DNA of 64,000 nt from Acephala macrosclerotiorum. Taxonomy: Eukaryota; Ascomycota; Leotiomycetes; Helotiales; Mollisiaceae. The stretch covers positions 164,209-228,208 of the forward strand of contig MU119268.1 in assembly GCA_014904845.1 (NCBI GenBank), written 5' to 3'. Below, piece by piece: positions 21,971-33,324 of the stretch. Every line of letters begins with the position of its first letter. The stretch's first letter is position 1. The notes below the pieces were generated by a model, which saw only the letters and a list, made by a program, of their open reading frames with translations, ran no database searches and had not been told where the DNA came from. The translations under genes and the position numbers were made by a program.

Positions 21971-23224
21971 TCAAGACTCTTTTGCCCACTGTTTCCCGCT
22001 CCACAAGTCTCCAGTAGTCCACAGCCAGTAATCCCGACCCTTGATCAACCAAACCAAGAAGCTAGGTAATGCATAACCCATCGCAGCACCAACACCCTTA
22101 CTCTTCCCAATGGGTACCATCTGCGTCTCCCGAGTATCCTCCTCAAACTTCCGATCTTCACCAACATCATTCTCTTCCTTTCCAGCAGCCAGAAGCAGGT
22201 CGCGCTTGATGTTCGCACCAATGACAGGGATAGCGTTCAATATGAGATGGACCGCAGGGCGAGCATAAGATCCAACATCACCAACAGCATAAATTCGTGG
22301 TCTAGCCTTGTCTACTCTCAAGGTTGACGCGTTCGTCTCGACACGACCGTCGGCATTCAGAAGAGATTTGTCGATGAAGCTGGTGTTTGGTCTCGTGCCG
22401 AAAGCAGGGATGTAAAGGTCAGCTTCCAGCGTCTGTCCATCGTCGAGAGATACTGTCGCCTTGCTCGCAATCAATGCACTGTCAGTTCCTGCGCCTCCAG
22501 GTGTCACGCTCTTGACGCGAGCATTCTTGATGACGGTAACACCAACTTGAGCGAGGTAGGTCTCAGCTTTCTTCGCAATGGCTACTCGGAGAGCTGGCAA
22601 GATCTTCGAGTCGGAAGTCACGACTGTGATTGCGGCCTTTGGGTTCTTCAGCTTCGAACTGAACCATCCAGCTCGACCATTGAGATACTCGCCCAGCTCA
22701 CCAGCCGTCTCGACTCCAGCAGGACCCCCACCAGCAATGACGATGCTCTTGGCAGTGGGCAATGAGGTTCGAAATTCGGCCCAGTTTGCTCGGAGGAATT
22801 CCTCATCTCGGTTGAGACTCAGCAAAGGTGAGGGTGTAGACGAGCCAGTCGCGATGACGAGAGCGTGGAAAACGCAGGTCTCGATGCGGCTCTTCCCTAA
22901 GTCGATGGTTACAATTCGCTTGGCATGGTCGAGCTTTGTTGCGGTTCCATGGATGAAACGGAAGCTGGCCCTCGGATACTGCTCAAACTGCTTCGGGATA
23001 CTGACAAAGAGCTTCTTTTGATCGAACAGGTCGTCTGAGATCAAAGCGCGGGGACAAGCGGGTCGACAGATGGCTTCGGATGACGCGCTGACGATGATGA
23101 CTTGATAGGACTCTTTGTCAGGGAGTTGAGGGATGGCATGCTTGAGGAGATAGTGGGCTGTCGAGATACCGCCGTATGAGCCACCGAGGATGAGTATGTT
23201 CTTTTGGGAGGTATTTTGCGCCAT
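21971..23224 (-). CDS. AIF/AMID-like FAD-dependent oxidoreductase
   Basis: A 417-residue pyridine-nucleotide-disulphide-type oxidoreductase, most like the AMID/AIFM2 (FSP1) branch of apoptosis-inducing-factor-like proteins. These oxidise NAD(P)H, often with quinones as acceptors. The FAD-binding motif LILGGSYGGIST lies at residues 11-22, the NAD(P)H-binding IAGGGPAGVETAGELGEYL at about 155-175, and the second FAD contact RIYAVGDVGSYARPAVH at about 320-335. A C-terminal hydrophobic stretch (AMGYALPSFLVWLIKG) may dock on membrane. The first ATG is at 23224. The frame is open upstream through an Arg-rich stretch with no ATG, so a spliced mitochondrial presequence cannot be excluded. No intron is needed. 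It converges with the dead monooxygenase to its left (about 210 nt away); I see no functional link. Confidence 0.88.
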   Translation of the reverse strand: MAQNTSQKNILILGGSYGGISTAHYLLKHAIPQLPDKESYQVIIVSASSEAICRPACPRALISDDLFDQKKLFVSIPKQFEQYPRASFRFIHGTATKLDHAKRIVTIDLGKSRIETCVFHALVIATGSSTPSPLLSLNRDEEFLRANWAEFRTSLPTAKSIVIAGGGPAGVETAGELGEYLNGRAGWFSSKLKNPKAAITVVTSDSKILPALRVAIAKKAETYLAQVGVTVIKNARVKSVTPGGAGTDSALIASKATVSLDDGQTLEADLYIPAFGTRPNTSFIDKSLLNADGRVETNASTLRVDKARPRIYAVGDVGSYARPAVHLILNAIPVIGANIKRDLLLAAGKEENDVGEDRKFEEDTRETQMVPIGKSKGVGAAMGYALPSFLVWLIKGRDYWLWTTGDLWSGKQWAKES

Positions 23225-24814
23225 CTTGACGTTTGAAATGTGGACGAGGTGTGAGATATCAAACGAACGCACGAGAGACTGAGGACGTGTGCAGGGACGC
23301 GATTGAATTCTCAACGGACACCTTCAAAATAGCGGTGGGGTGTTGATAGATTGTCACCTTGGAGCTGTCTTCGGTGGATTTGTGCGTGTCTTTATAGACC
23401 ACGTTGGCGATGAGTTCGGCTGAGACATTGCTGACTAGAACACGAGGCTGGAAGACTTGAAGTTGAACGTCTCGAGTCTTAGCGCCATATCCGAAGCACG
23501 ATGACGTGCAGCTTCATTGGCTGGAGACTGAATTGAGCCTCAGGCCTCATCTTCTCCTTGAATTCGGGGTGAAGTTATCGCCGAAGAGCGAATTTATGAC
23601 GCAAACGGAGCTGTTTGATTGGCTACTGGATCCGAGCATGTCAACTTCAGTTGGGGAGGTCACGATTATTATTTGATATGTGATTACCCGGGCATCTACG
23701 GGAAATGGGCTTCCAACTCCTATTGCTTCTAGAGAGATTCTATCACCATCCAAGCCTTCAAGTCTCTGACGTTTTTGCGTTTTCAAAGCAATCATTCCAC
23801 GTGATCTAATATAGTTCACTCTTCTTTAGGCTACCTTTTTGTTCATTTTTTCAGATTTCTGCGATAAGTTTGAGTTTATGAGGTGCTATCTTTCTTTTTG
23901 TTGTAAGAATCAACGCCTTTCATAAACTATATCGTACTGATTCGAACCCCGCCATCGAACATCCCCCCCTGAGCTGCCAAGCGAGTACCCCTGATTTAGC
24001 GAGGTTGCATCCCTGCAGTTCATTTGAAGTCGAATGACTACGCCGCCAAGAATGCTATTCAGAGGGAATAAGTTATGAAATCAAGCATTCAATGATTGTG
24101 TAACAGATAATCCTCACGTTTCGCCTTTAGGAATATTTTCGTCGTGATACAGGGCTTCAAAATGCGGCGCTGCGGCGATTTCGAGGTAGGAGTCTCGAAT
24201 ATTGTTTTTTGCTAAGCAGTTCAGATTCCCTATCAATAGTGCAATATTTGAAGTTGAAACCCTGAAGCTGAGAACTTTGACACTCGTTGCAATATATTTG
24301 CTTTCAATCTTGTCAGTTGCTTGGTAAAGACCGCATTAGCGGTGAAAAGGACTACAAAAGCCTTTATATACACAGAGAGGGGTGGGGCCACCCCACCCCA
24401 TTAATGAGGCCGGTGGCACCGCTATGTGGTCCCATGTCTCAACTGACATGAAGCCTTGAAGGGCGGTGCAAGCAGCTTTCGTGCTTGGGTTTGTTCTTAC
24501 TTGACATGAAGTTCACAGCCAACTTTAAAAAGAATGATTTTGCATGATAACAGAGGAGGCCTGCTGCTCGGGCGTGGGGGCTTACATCGGAGCTTCTGCT
24601 TGATATCAGAGAGGATGAAAGAAGGATACCAGAGGCGACCAAATATTCTAAAACATGCTGCCCAATATTGCTCGCTCAGCCAGAGTCCCCACAGAGCTTA
24701 TGATTTGGCGCCTCTTGACGCTCGTGTATATGTTCCAAACAATGGTGAAATCCCTCCTCCTCCAACTCCAATTTCTTCCCCCGAGGTACAGCTCCTAGTA
24801 TATCCTGCCTGCCA
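23225..24814. other. Intergenic region right of the AIF-like gene
   Basis: The first few hundred bases are the promoter side of the AIF-like gene. A minus-strand frame at 23547-23819 (about 80 codons from an internal ATG) has a plausible composition but no known domain. A GC hairpin at 24379-24399 is listed separately. I see no RNA gene. Confidence 0.4.
24379..24399. repeat. GC-rich perfect hairpin
   Basis: GGGGTGGGG (24379-24387) and CCCCACCCC (24391-24399) form a perfect 9-bp stem with a 3-nt loop. A TATATA-like stretch lies about 15 nt upstream. It could be a strong RNA hairpin or a G-rich regulatory site; no gene can be tied to it. Confidence 0.45.
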
Positions 24815-26105
24815 TTACCTTTTTACATTGCCCCTGGCATTTGCTTCGTCTTTTTTTGCCATTTTAGGAGAGATTTGTGCCGAGAAGGGTGAAGCTTTTT
24901 GTTCCCTCACAAAAGTTGTCGATATCAATGCCATCGCTTCGGCCTCAGCACACATCACCTCCATCCCAGCTGCGAACGGATATTCTGTCCAAACACCGTT
25001 CTTTTCTTCTGCTTTCGCACCCGCAATGTTCACTTCGGTAGTTAGTTTGGAAACCATTTGCCTTGCTCCCAAATCGGGTTTCTTTCTCCAGACACTCTCT
25101 CTTCAAAACTCCGTCGAAGAATTCGATGGCTACAAGCCATTGTCTCACAGTTTAGTCTCGACCGCGGTGCTTCCTTCCTTCTGGCACTGGTTCTGTATCC
25201 TGTTTTTGTGTCTCGCCACATTCTTCTCGATATTTTCGAGGATTTCCTGCCGGGGAAGCAAGTCACAGCTGAGCATCTCGGCAAGTTCGTTGTTGGCAGA
25301 AGGCGATCTATAGAATTCATGCCCATACCGAAGGAGACGAAGTACACTACCTTCCCAATTAATTTCGGCAAGTCGTGTAACACATCCTTTTGACAGTTGT
25401 AGTCTCCTTGCTTTATCTTCATGGGTCCGACATCTTGAACACTCCACCCTTTCCGCATCATAGAATTTCCTAGCTTCTTCGAACTTTGCTACCATATAAG
25501 GAGAAGAAGATGTCGAGGTTTGTGTGGGAGGTGCAGGTAAATTCTTTTGTATTAGCTTTAGATTCTGCAGGTTTGACAGTACCGCTCGACCTTGGTCATT
25601 GAGACTGCCAAGTCCAAAGAGTTCGTCCAGTTGATCACCGGGTAGCGTTGCAATCTAGAGAGATTAGTGGAAACCCGAGTTACTGAGATTCTGTACGTAC
25701 CGTGTATGGTGGCTTAGAAAGAATGACCAGGAATTCGGAAGGAGACTTGGGAATCCAGTGCTCAACAATTTTCAACTTGGGTGGAGATGATCAAGGGCGA
25801 AGATGTCAAAAACAAAATCAATCTTCGTTCCCGCTTCTGCAGCGCTCCACTTCCACCACTTTTCCATCCCTCTCTCGCGCCCTCCCTTCTCCGCTCTCTT
25901 CGCACTCCGCCTTGCTTCATCATTAGTAAAGCCACTTTCAAGCGTTTGCCTATAACAGGAGAGCTTACGAACACATTCGAAAGCAGGAAGCTCATCCCTC
26001 AGATTTCCTCTCGTGGTGACCACCAGAAAGTGGTGATGGCTGGCCAGTGTCGGTCCTAAATGAACAATCGCAAATGGCGGCAGGAGGATTCGACCTTGCA
26101 GGAAG
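24815..26105 (-). pseudogene. Unrecognised protein gene, probably decayed or multi-exon
   Basis: The minus strand carries consecutive coding-like segments. A frame at about 26105-25797 contains PPFAIVHLGPTLASHHHFLV, GNLRDELPAFECVRKLSCYR and KIDFVFDIFALDHLHP. A +1 shift or a short 38-nt intron leads into LKIVEHWIPKSPSEFLVILS. A clear 46-nt intron (25700-25655, GTACGT...CTAAT...CTCTAG) joins this in phase to IATLPGDQLDELFGLGSLND. That frame continues through a Ser/Thr linker and a charged helical domain (KFEEARKFYDAERVECSRCR, MLSCDLLPRQEILENIEKNV) to a stop at 25145. Another open segment continues to 24815 in a shifted frame. No ATG fits the first segment. I do not recognise the family. The ambiguous join and missing start make intactness doubtful. 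Confidence 0.45.
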
Positions 26106-28073
26106 GGTCACCTATCACCACGAGTCGATCACTGACGGACCGAACTCCCACCCATCGAACTTTCCAGACACTCAGCTTTTTAAATAATGGTTCTGCGATC
26201 TACCAGCGAAGATTCGCCAATCTCCAAATGAAAAGGCCTTTTCGATGATACTGGATCTACAAGGGAGTAATTGCCAAATTCAAAAAGGGCCGAGTCGAGG
26301 CGCAATCCTGAATCAGCTGTGTTCACCGGACATTGTCTCAAGTCGCTGCTTCGCAAGGGCTTCGAGACTCGTCGCGTTGTCGTAGCCATTCCTATCGACA
26401 CCATCTTAAGTTGTTGGGAAGAGTGCTGGGAAACGCTGGACTCAATGCCACCCGGGTTCTCAAGGACATAAATCCTCATAACCACAGTAGATTCGCTCTG
26501 TGGATGGAAGGGATCGATTGTGGTTGGATAGCTGTGGCCATGGACTCATGGCACCAGCAGATAAGCATCAAGTCTGTGTCTCCATCGCTCGACATACCGA
26601 TGGCCTGATACTAAATGGGGATTTGAAATGCGCTGGAGATGTCATAATAAGGCCAAGGCTCTCAGAATCCCGTTTTCTCAATCTCGCAGGAGTGCTGAGA
26701 CATTGATAGTCTCTCGCTTGTCCCGTCACAGTTAGGACATCGGTAACACCTATAGAATGGAGATGCAATCCCCATAGCTAGAGCGCTCAATTCACCACAC
26801 TTGCGTCGAATCTACTTCACAAAAACTTCAAAAATACCCGGCCCCACGGCATCGCTACCTAGGCACTGAAGTTGCTGACATCTATTTCAGGATACAGACA
26901 TGTGATTTTGACTTGAAAGACTTGAGACAGGCTTGAACACGCAGTTTAAAAACTACGAAAGAATAACAGTAAAGGTCAAAAGCGTTGGCAAGATTGATGG
27001 TGAAGCAACCAAGTCCACGTGATGCTTCAGGCTTGAAATGCCTTAAAGTCGACCGCCAAGACGAACTTCATCATCGCGATAATCCTTCATCTACTTTGAC
27101 GATATTCCACCAATCCTCTTGCCTTCGCAAATTGAGCAAACGAGTATGATATCAGGAGCCATGTGCGAGTGCACATCCTTCATTCCGAAGCAACTGCAGC
27201 GAGACAAGTTGTCCATTTCACAACACGAGATCTAGGCTCAGCGATCACGAGCTCTAAGGCCTCTCTGCCATCATTTGACATCATACAAACACGAGGCTCT
27301 TCATTCATCACGATTGTGAGACAGCAAGCAAGGGGGCGGAACTCTCTCCGACCTCATTGAGGCTGTTGATCTTTCCCTCATACAATTCGGTGGGTTCGAG
27401 CAAAGTCGCACATGCACCGCCACAGTTTCGGAAAAACCCTCCGATCAGCCACTGCCGCGTTTCTGATCTACAGATCTGCACTCACGATTCGCTCGCCCTA
27501 CAGCCACATCTCATACAGGGATGATGGTTTGGAAGTTAGTACATTGGCGATGACGTTCAGCCACAGGCTATGACGATTTTCAGTTTGACAACTGTTAGCG
27601 GCTCTGGGGGTTTCCGGACCAAGAATGAGAGGCTAGTGTCTTGTGGCACCGAGTTCCACCAATAAGTCGTAAGTGAGAAAGTTCTTGCAGGCTTTGGCGC
27701 TTGGCAACCACTCAAAACCTGGCACAATATGCGAGGATGGGTCGAGATGCAAGGGGATCTGCGGGGTTGCAGAGTCAAAATCTTGTGGGGTTATGACGAA
27801 AAGTACTTTTCGATAGAGAATAGATGGGCAATTTGAGGCAAGTTTGTTCTTTGATTTGTGTCACGCTAGAGTCATTAGGAGTAAAGTTCTGTTCCTGCCT
27901 GAAGAGAAAACAGGTTTCTAATGTTTGGTTTGACATGAGGTTGTGGCAAGATGGTATATAAATTGTGCTTGAAGTCTCGAGCAAGTGCTTTTGATTCCTC
28001 ACCAAACTCCAACCCACTTTGAATCAACACTTTACACACTTCAAACCTTTTCAAACTCAAGGAATCTTTCAAT
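26106..28073. other. Intergenic region before the small repeat-motif gene
   Basis: A 101-codon minus frame at 26180-26485 may be a further exon or remnant of the gene to its left, but the join is not visible. The rest up to the TATA box at 27955 shows only short frames. I see no repeats or RNA genes. Confidence 0.4.
27955..27962 (+). promoter_or_regulatory. TATA box of the small repeat-motif gene
   Basis: TATATAAA lies about 112 nt before the ATG at 28074, with a CA/CT-rich leader between. Strong TATA boxes are common at stress-inducible fungal genes, which fits the hydrophilic product. Confidence 0.45.
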
Positions 28074-28981
28074 ATGTCTGCCATGGACAAGGTCAAGAAC
28101 GCTCTCCACCTTAACAAGGACCATACCACCACTTCAACCACCCACAACACCACGGCCGGCACTACTCACACTGGCAATGGTGTCCCAGAGGGAACAGCAG
28201 GCCCTCACACATCAAGAGTAGCCAACGCTGCTGACCCAAGGTGAGTTCACAACTTTAGTCTTTCTTGAAAGTGTTTTAACATCTGTTTTAGAATTGACTC
28301 AGACCTTGACGGGTCTCGAAACTTTGGTGCTACTACAGGCAACACCGCAAACTCAGCCTACACCTCTTCCAACGCGGGCAGTGGATATGGAGGTACTTCA
28401 GGAGCCACCACTCACTCAACTTCCACAAATCATGGTCCTCACAATTCCAACCTTCTCAATAAGGCGGATCGTTCGTCCCTCTTTTTCTAATTACTTTGTG
28501 ACCAGGCTAACATCGCTCCAGCTCGGGTTGACAGCAATCTTGACGGATCTCGAAACGCGGGATTAGCGTCAGGAGTAACAGGTGCATCCGCCTACTCTTC
28601 TGGAACAGGCACTGCTCACGCCACTCATGGACATCATGGTACATCCGGCTCAGTCGCAGCTGATAACCACAGCGCCAGAGTCGGCCCAACCGGTACCTCC
28701 ACCACAGGTGGTGTAGCCGGAGCAGGAGTTGGATCACACATCACTCCAGGCAGTGGAAATGCACCCAACACTGCTGGGCACGGACCTCTCCCCACTCCGA
28801 ATCATATAACGGTAGCTGACTCATTTTTTGTAGACCACACAACAGTGACCTCTTAAACAAAGCCGACGTGAGATTTCCTTCCTCTATTCCGTTCGAAAAT
28901 AGCTGACAAGTTCTCTAGCCTAGGGTGGATTCAGACTTGAGCGGTGGAAAGACTTACGGAGGAAACAAGACCCACGCATAA
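28074..28981 (+). CDS. Small hydrophilic protein with repeated DPRVDSD motifs
   Basis: About 232 residues, rich in Gly, Thr, Ser, Asn and His, with no membrane segment or signal peptide. The motif occurs three times: ADPRIDSDLDGSRNFG, KADPRVDSNLDGSRNAG and KADPRVDSDLSGGKTYG. HNSNLLN or HNSDLLN precedes the last two. Exons read 28074-28240, 28292-28470, 28522-28777, 28834-28867 and 28919-28981. Every motif is cut by an intron at or just after AD-P, and three of the introns are exactly 51 nt. The fourth (28778-28833) must end at TTTTTTGTAG to stay in frame, but no GT donor gives the right phase; a GC donor (GG-GCACGG) does. If it is retained, translation stops at 28856. Composition recalls stress-protective disordered proteins, but function is unproven. 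Confidence 0.72.
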
Positions 28982-29764
28982 AGGGTAAATGATGATAAAT
29001 AGCGAGTAATGTCTGGTGGACTGTCGGATACCCCAAGGAAGGGCAACTATTGTAATCGGTTCCGGACTTCTCTCTGTTTGTATTATTGCTAGATATGAAT
29101 GTATGAGTATATGAACGAAAGCTTTTTAGTCTGATTCTCTTCTTTTTTTTCTTCTGTGACTCGAAGTCCAAGTTGACGCTTCTATTTTGGTTCTTCCTGC
29201 TTGGATTAAGTTTGTTGTCACTCAAGTAGATATTGCTATCATTTTTCCGAGGGGGATGACGGCAACATAAACCCAAACTCAGTCTACCATATCAAACCCA
29301 GCTCGCCACTTCTGTTCGTACTACTACGAGAAAATTCAAGTGAGGCCATGAGTGTGCTCAAGCGAGAGTGGTCTCATTCCTAGACAAGACTCCGTGTTCA
29401 ATCATGTACACCTTTTCTTTCCGTCACTGCACCTTACTTCTCATATTTTGAACCCAATATGTTCTTTTATACCTTTGCACCCCTCCGATTTCGCCTCACG
29501 AAAATTTTGAAGTTAGTTTGAATTTTAGCACAAGCAGCTGTCACGTGCCGAATGTTTGAGACAATATATACTTCTCTTCAACCTGCTTCATTCCTGCAAT
29601 CTTAGACAACTTCCATTGCTGGTCTCAAGATGAACGAGTTCTCAGTAGCCTTTTCTCTGGAGAAGCAATTTCAAAGCACCTAAGCTCAAGCCATTCTTGG
29701 TTTCACTTCTTCCTTCTTCACAGCATAGAATCTATGGGCTCCACCTCAGATCTTACGTTCACTG
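28982..29764. other. 3' flank and intergenic DNA
   Basis: There is no coding-like frame. A pyrimidine tract (TTCTTTTTTTTCTTC) lies at about 29139-29153. The stretch leads into the repeat module that begins near 29765. Confidence 0.4.
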
Positions 29765-30620
29765 ACTTGCTAGTTGCTGTCAAACCACTTTGAAATGTTT
29801 CAATTATTGGCAACAGAAGCAGCGCACTAGGTTGCATTGAAACCCATCACTCGGTCTACTTGGAAAATTTTCACAAAACCAACTTTATTTGTGAGGAAAA
29901 CTTTGCTTTTGCTGCAATTACTATGTTGCTTCGCACAGTGTACCCTCCAGCAACGACATGTAATATTTGATCGAGCATTCCATCGAGCAAAGGTGCTCGT
30001 TGATGAAAGGAGAGGCTTTTTCGGTCGACGTCTATCGTTTTTATACCCCTCTCGCAAAATGCGTTGCAAGGACCCCTATATCTGGGATATTGCACACTTA
30101 TAAATATCCCCTTCCAATGCTTCTGAACCTCAGCTGACACAAAGCAATTGAAGCAATAATTTGAAAGAATCACTAACAACTGATGGCGCCATCCAATCGA
30201 CTGGACATTAATATCAAATCCTGTCATCAAGACTTTGCAAAACAGAAGTCCATGACTTTCCCCTTCTAGTTACGCGTTGTTTAATCTCAGGAAGCCTCAT
30301 ATTGTTGTCAACAGAAACACTACTGTTACTTGATGTATACCTAAGTGCACAGGAAAAATGAGAAATAGGAAGCTATGACGCAAAGAAAGTACGTTTACCT
30401 TTGAAGTCCTTCCATCCATCCCGAAAACGACCAATTTCGCCATCCGACTTGAAGCAGCCACGGCGCCTAGACTAGGCACATAGAACTATAGCAGACCACA
30501 GCCGTTCTGTTTTCGTACCAGTCGAAGGCCGATAGAACATCGTATATATACCCCTCGCCCTAAATCAAATCACATCTTGATTCAGATGCCTTCCTTTTCG
30601 ATCTCCCCGTCAAAACGTAT
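29765..30620 (+). repeat. Two copies of the GTCAACA / TATAnACCCCTC module
   Basis: Copy A has TTGCTGTCAA at 29772, TTGGCAACAGA at about 29807 and TTTTATACCCCTCTCGC at about 30039. Copy B has ATTGTTGTCAACAGA at about 30301 and GTATATATACCCCTCGCC at about 30542. The distance from the CAACA block to the TATA block is about 233 and 240 nt, and the copies are about 500 nt apart. The same two blocks at the same distance recur three times at 35.6-37.3 kb. Both TATA blocks are followed within about 45 nt by a short ATG frame, but the peptides are not alike. Confidence 0.5.
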
Positions 30621-31618
30621 CGCTCTCTCCTTTTAGACCAAATTTTCTTTGCTTGTGGTATCAGGTATAAAACGACATCGCGTGCCTCCCTCTTACAACA
30701 ATAAAGAAGATTGTGGTCGCAGATTCCGGTTCATAGGTGGAAGCAAACGACAAACGACCCAACTGAGACCGTATAGCAAGCAAATAGCCAAGACATTATC
30801 TCGACGTCTAGCTGCAGCCCCTCTCACAGCCTGCACTTACAATGTCTGCTCACAAACGTCCCAACATCTTACAGAGAATAATAACACAAAAAGTTATAAC
30901 AACGACATGCAAGCTCGAGAAAACTAGCAATACTTATATGCCTTCTACTGCTGTTCATAGTTACCGCATTCTATCCAGCAGTCGGTCATGCCACCGCGAA
31001 ATTCTGACTGAAAACAGAAAATCACGAAATGACTCTTGTACTCCCAAGGGAAGTCGAAGGCAATATCAATTGCGTAACCGCTTGGTTTTGTTCCTTGCCG
31101 TGTAAGATCTCGGTTTATAGAGCTGTAGTAGGTTAATTCCACTCGAAGCTACAACATGAGTCAAAGATACGGAAGGTTGTTCTGTAACCCTGGTGTATAG
31201 TATTCGTGAACCCTAGTTACCATCGTGTTAGGAAGTTCTCTTGGAAGGGGTTTCATCTTGGTATGAAATGACAACAAGAACCTTTGACAGCAACAGCCCA
31301 AGTTTACCCTATGCATTGTCGGGAACGCCTCACCGCCGTGCATACGGCGCTGCACTCGGTCATTCCAACAGTTTAGTTACTTGCCAAGAATTCTCTGACC
31401 AAAGCGGGGACGCACGATTGGCGGCTGGCCTCTTTGGTCAATGGGTATAGTACGAGGCTTGAAACCCGGGTCTTGTTATGGATTCCACGGTACGAAGGCT
31501 CGTATTTATAGAGCTGAAGCAGCTTGGAATACAACTTCAGTGTGGGTCACAAAGATTAATATTTTCGTGGCGAGCAAATTCTGCTTTTAGCGAACCTCAT
31601 TCACCTAAAAGAGCAGGC
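30621..31618. other. Intergenic region
   Basis: Only short frames of less than 95 codons, on both strands, with no domain signature. I see no RNA gene. Confidence 0.4.
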
Positions 31619-32154
31619 TCAAGAGGTGTCACTGGTGAATCGATGTGGAAGGTACAAAGGAAGACTCACGCTGTACTCGAGAGTTAGACTGGTGAAATAA
31701 GGTGGTTCAATCGTGACTGAGAGTGCGAGTGGCCGTGGACTCGACATGGACAGTTCAATCTCCTGGCCTTGGCTGAAATTTTTCGAGCTGGCTAGGCTGC
31801 GATGATCATCTCGACCAAAGTAAGTCCTGGAAGAATCTTCTAGCAGAAAAATGCAAGAACCAAGAATGTTCGGGCAGATCTTGGGGACTGAAAATGTTGG
31901 CTGTTCAATCAAAACATTGAATTCAGAGGCCAAGGTAGAAACGAATGTAGTGTAAGATTGGAAGGGATCGGTTGGTAGCACTAAAAATCTCAGTAGCGTC
32001 AAAAAATTCATGGGATCTGATCGTACGACTTCAGAATGTCATGAATGAATAGAATTGAGGAACACTTGCCAAGGAGCCAATGGACAGCGTTCTCAATCTC
32101 CAAGCAGTATATTACAGGCAAAGGCCGAGGTGTGGGTGTAAAGTGTGTGTTCAT
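31619..32154 (-). pseudogene. Possible small gene or remnant with its own TATA box
   Basis: An ATG at 32154 follows a TATATATAT box on the minus strand (about 32190-32200) and opens a 48-codon frame (MNTHFTPTPRPLPVIYCLEI...). It ends at TGA, where a second minus frame of 130 codons begins (MNFLTLLRFLVLPTDPFQSY..., to 31619). A 46-nt GTACGA...TTTTTAG sequence between them looks like an intron but joins them out of phase. I do not recognise the product. Either the splice model is wrong or the gene carries a frameshift. Confidence 0.3.
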
Positions 32155-32315
32155 AATGTCTTTTTCCTGTCTAGCGGTGAGATGAGGATATATATAACAT
32201 TAAACACGTGACCACCCTAATACAGTACCAGGACTTTGTCCAGCCGCATTCTGCAGCCAAAGTCGAATATTGGCGAATACTATAGCACTTCACTCCATGC
32301 ATGCAGTACTTGAGT

Positions 32316-32666
32316 TTAATGAAGCACTCTAGATTGTTCGATTAGGGCTGGGAGATCGATGTCGGTGCCGAGGACCAACTTCATGTAGTACCAGCAATCC
32401 TCCGTTTCGAAAATGAGCATGAGTATGAAGGTCTTTCCAGTGTTTGCCAAATGTTCGGTCTTATGTAGTAAAATAACGCAATCCAAAAACCCTGATAAGG
32501 GCCATTCAAGATGGTTGTTCTTGCAGCTTGTGACGGAGCGAGGGTAAATACTGTAGAAAAGAAGGTCTTGCATTGCACTCGCAATTGAAATGATAAGATA
32601 GCCTGAGATCGGAAACATGCCAAGGCAGGAGATACCGAAATATCGCAGATGTATCCGAACACCCAC
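32316..32666 (-). pseudogene. Unrecognised open frame, possible remnant
   Basis: A 116-codon minus-strand frame contains natural-looking segments (NTGKTFILMLIFETEDCWYY, LVLGTDIDLPALIEQ) but has no in-frame ATG at its start. No family is recognised. It may belong to the same decayed gene as the frame at 31619-32154, lying upstream of it. Confidence 0.22.
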
Positions 32667-33324
32667 TCAGGGGAAAGATCAGGATGATACTAATAATTCA
32701 GCTCTATCAGCGACCAAAAAGTGGGAACAAGTACAAAGTGAAGTATATGACGGCAACAAAATTCATCTTGACAGTCATCCAACCTAGCCTCTTATCCAAG
32801 CTTAGAATCTCAGTCCTGTTCCCATTCCTGTGGGCGAAAATCAAAAGGGGAATCGAAAGGGAGGAAGTTAACAGACCCCGCGCCGCGCCCGGTGTCGGAC
32901 CCTTCCTTCCACTGCCGTCTGCTACATCGGGTCTAGCAGAGTAATAAAGAGAAATGGTTGTGGTGGCTCCAGCGTCCAGCTTCGAATACAGGTAGACCCC
33001 TTTATAACGAGCTGGCTTTCCGAGTTGATGGAAAGCGCAAAACGAACCCCATCGACAGCTTCGCAACTTCCGAAATCGAGACAAAACTGGCAGGTACGAC
33101 TTGGCTCCACTACTCTACCAGAAGAAGAGGAACAACATCTCGCTCGAGATGACTTCTGTCTTGAACATGTGCGATCAATAATATCACACCGCCCGATTCC
33201 TCAACATGAGTACGACAAGTCAATCTCGACTTCTCAATTTGCCCGTCTCTGTCCGTCTCGAACATCCAACCTATTTTCAAAAATCGTATATCCATGAGAA
33301 TCGCAAACTTTGTCCGCCGGGTAT
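32667..33324. other. Intergenic region
   Basis: Short frames on both strands with no recognisable product. The right end is the 3' flank of the membrane-protein gene that ends at 33325. Confidence 0.4.

Noticed and set aside
19974..23224. A biosynthetic gene cluster of monooxygenase plus oxidoreductase
   Set aside because: The monooxygenase is dead, and no synthase, transporter or regulator lies beside it. AIF-like proteins are usually housekeeping.
23225..23314. N-terminal extension of the AIF-like protein as a mitochondrial presequence
   Set aside because: The extension is Arg-rich but has no in-frame ATG. It would need an unseen upstream exon.
24534..25313. Plus-strand open frame of 259 codons
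   Set aside because: The minus strand over the same DNA has more natural protein segments and a canonical intron at 25655-25700. The plus product is Leu/Ser/Phe-rich, as antisense frames often are.
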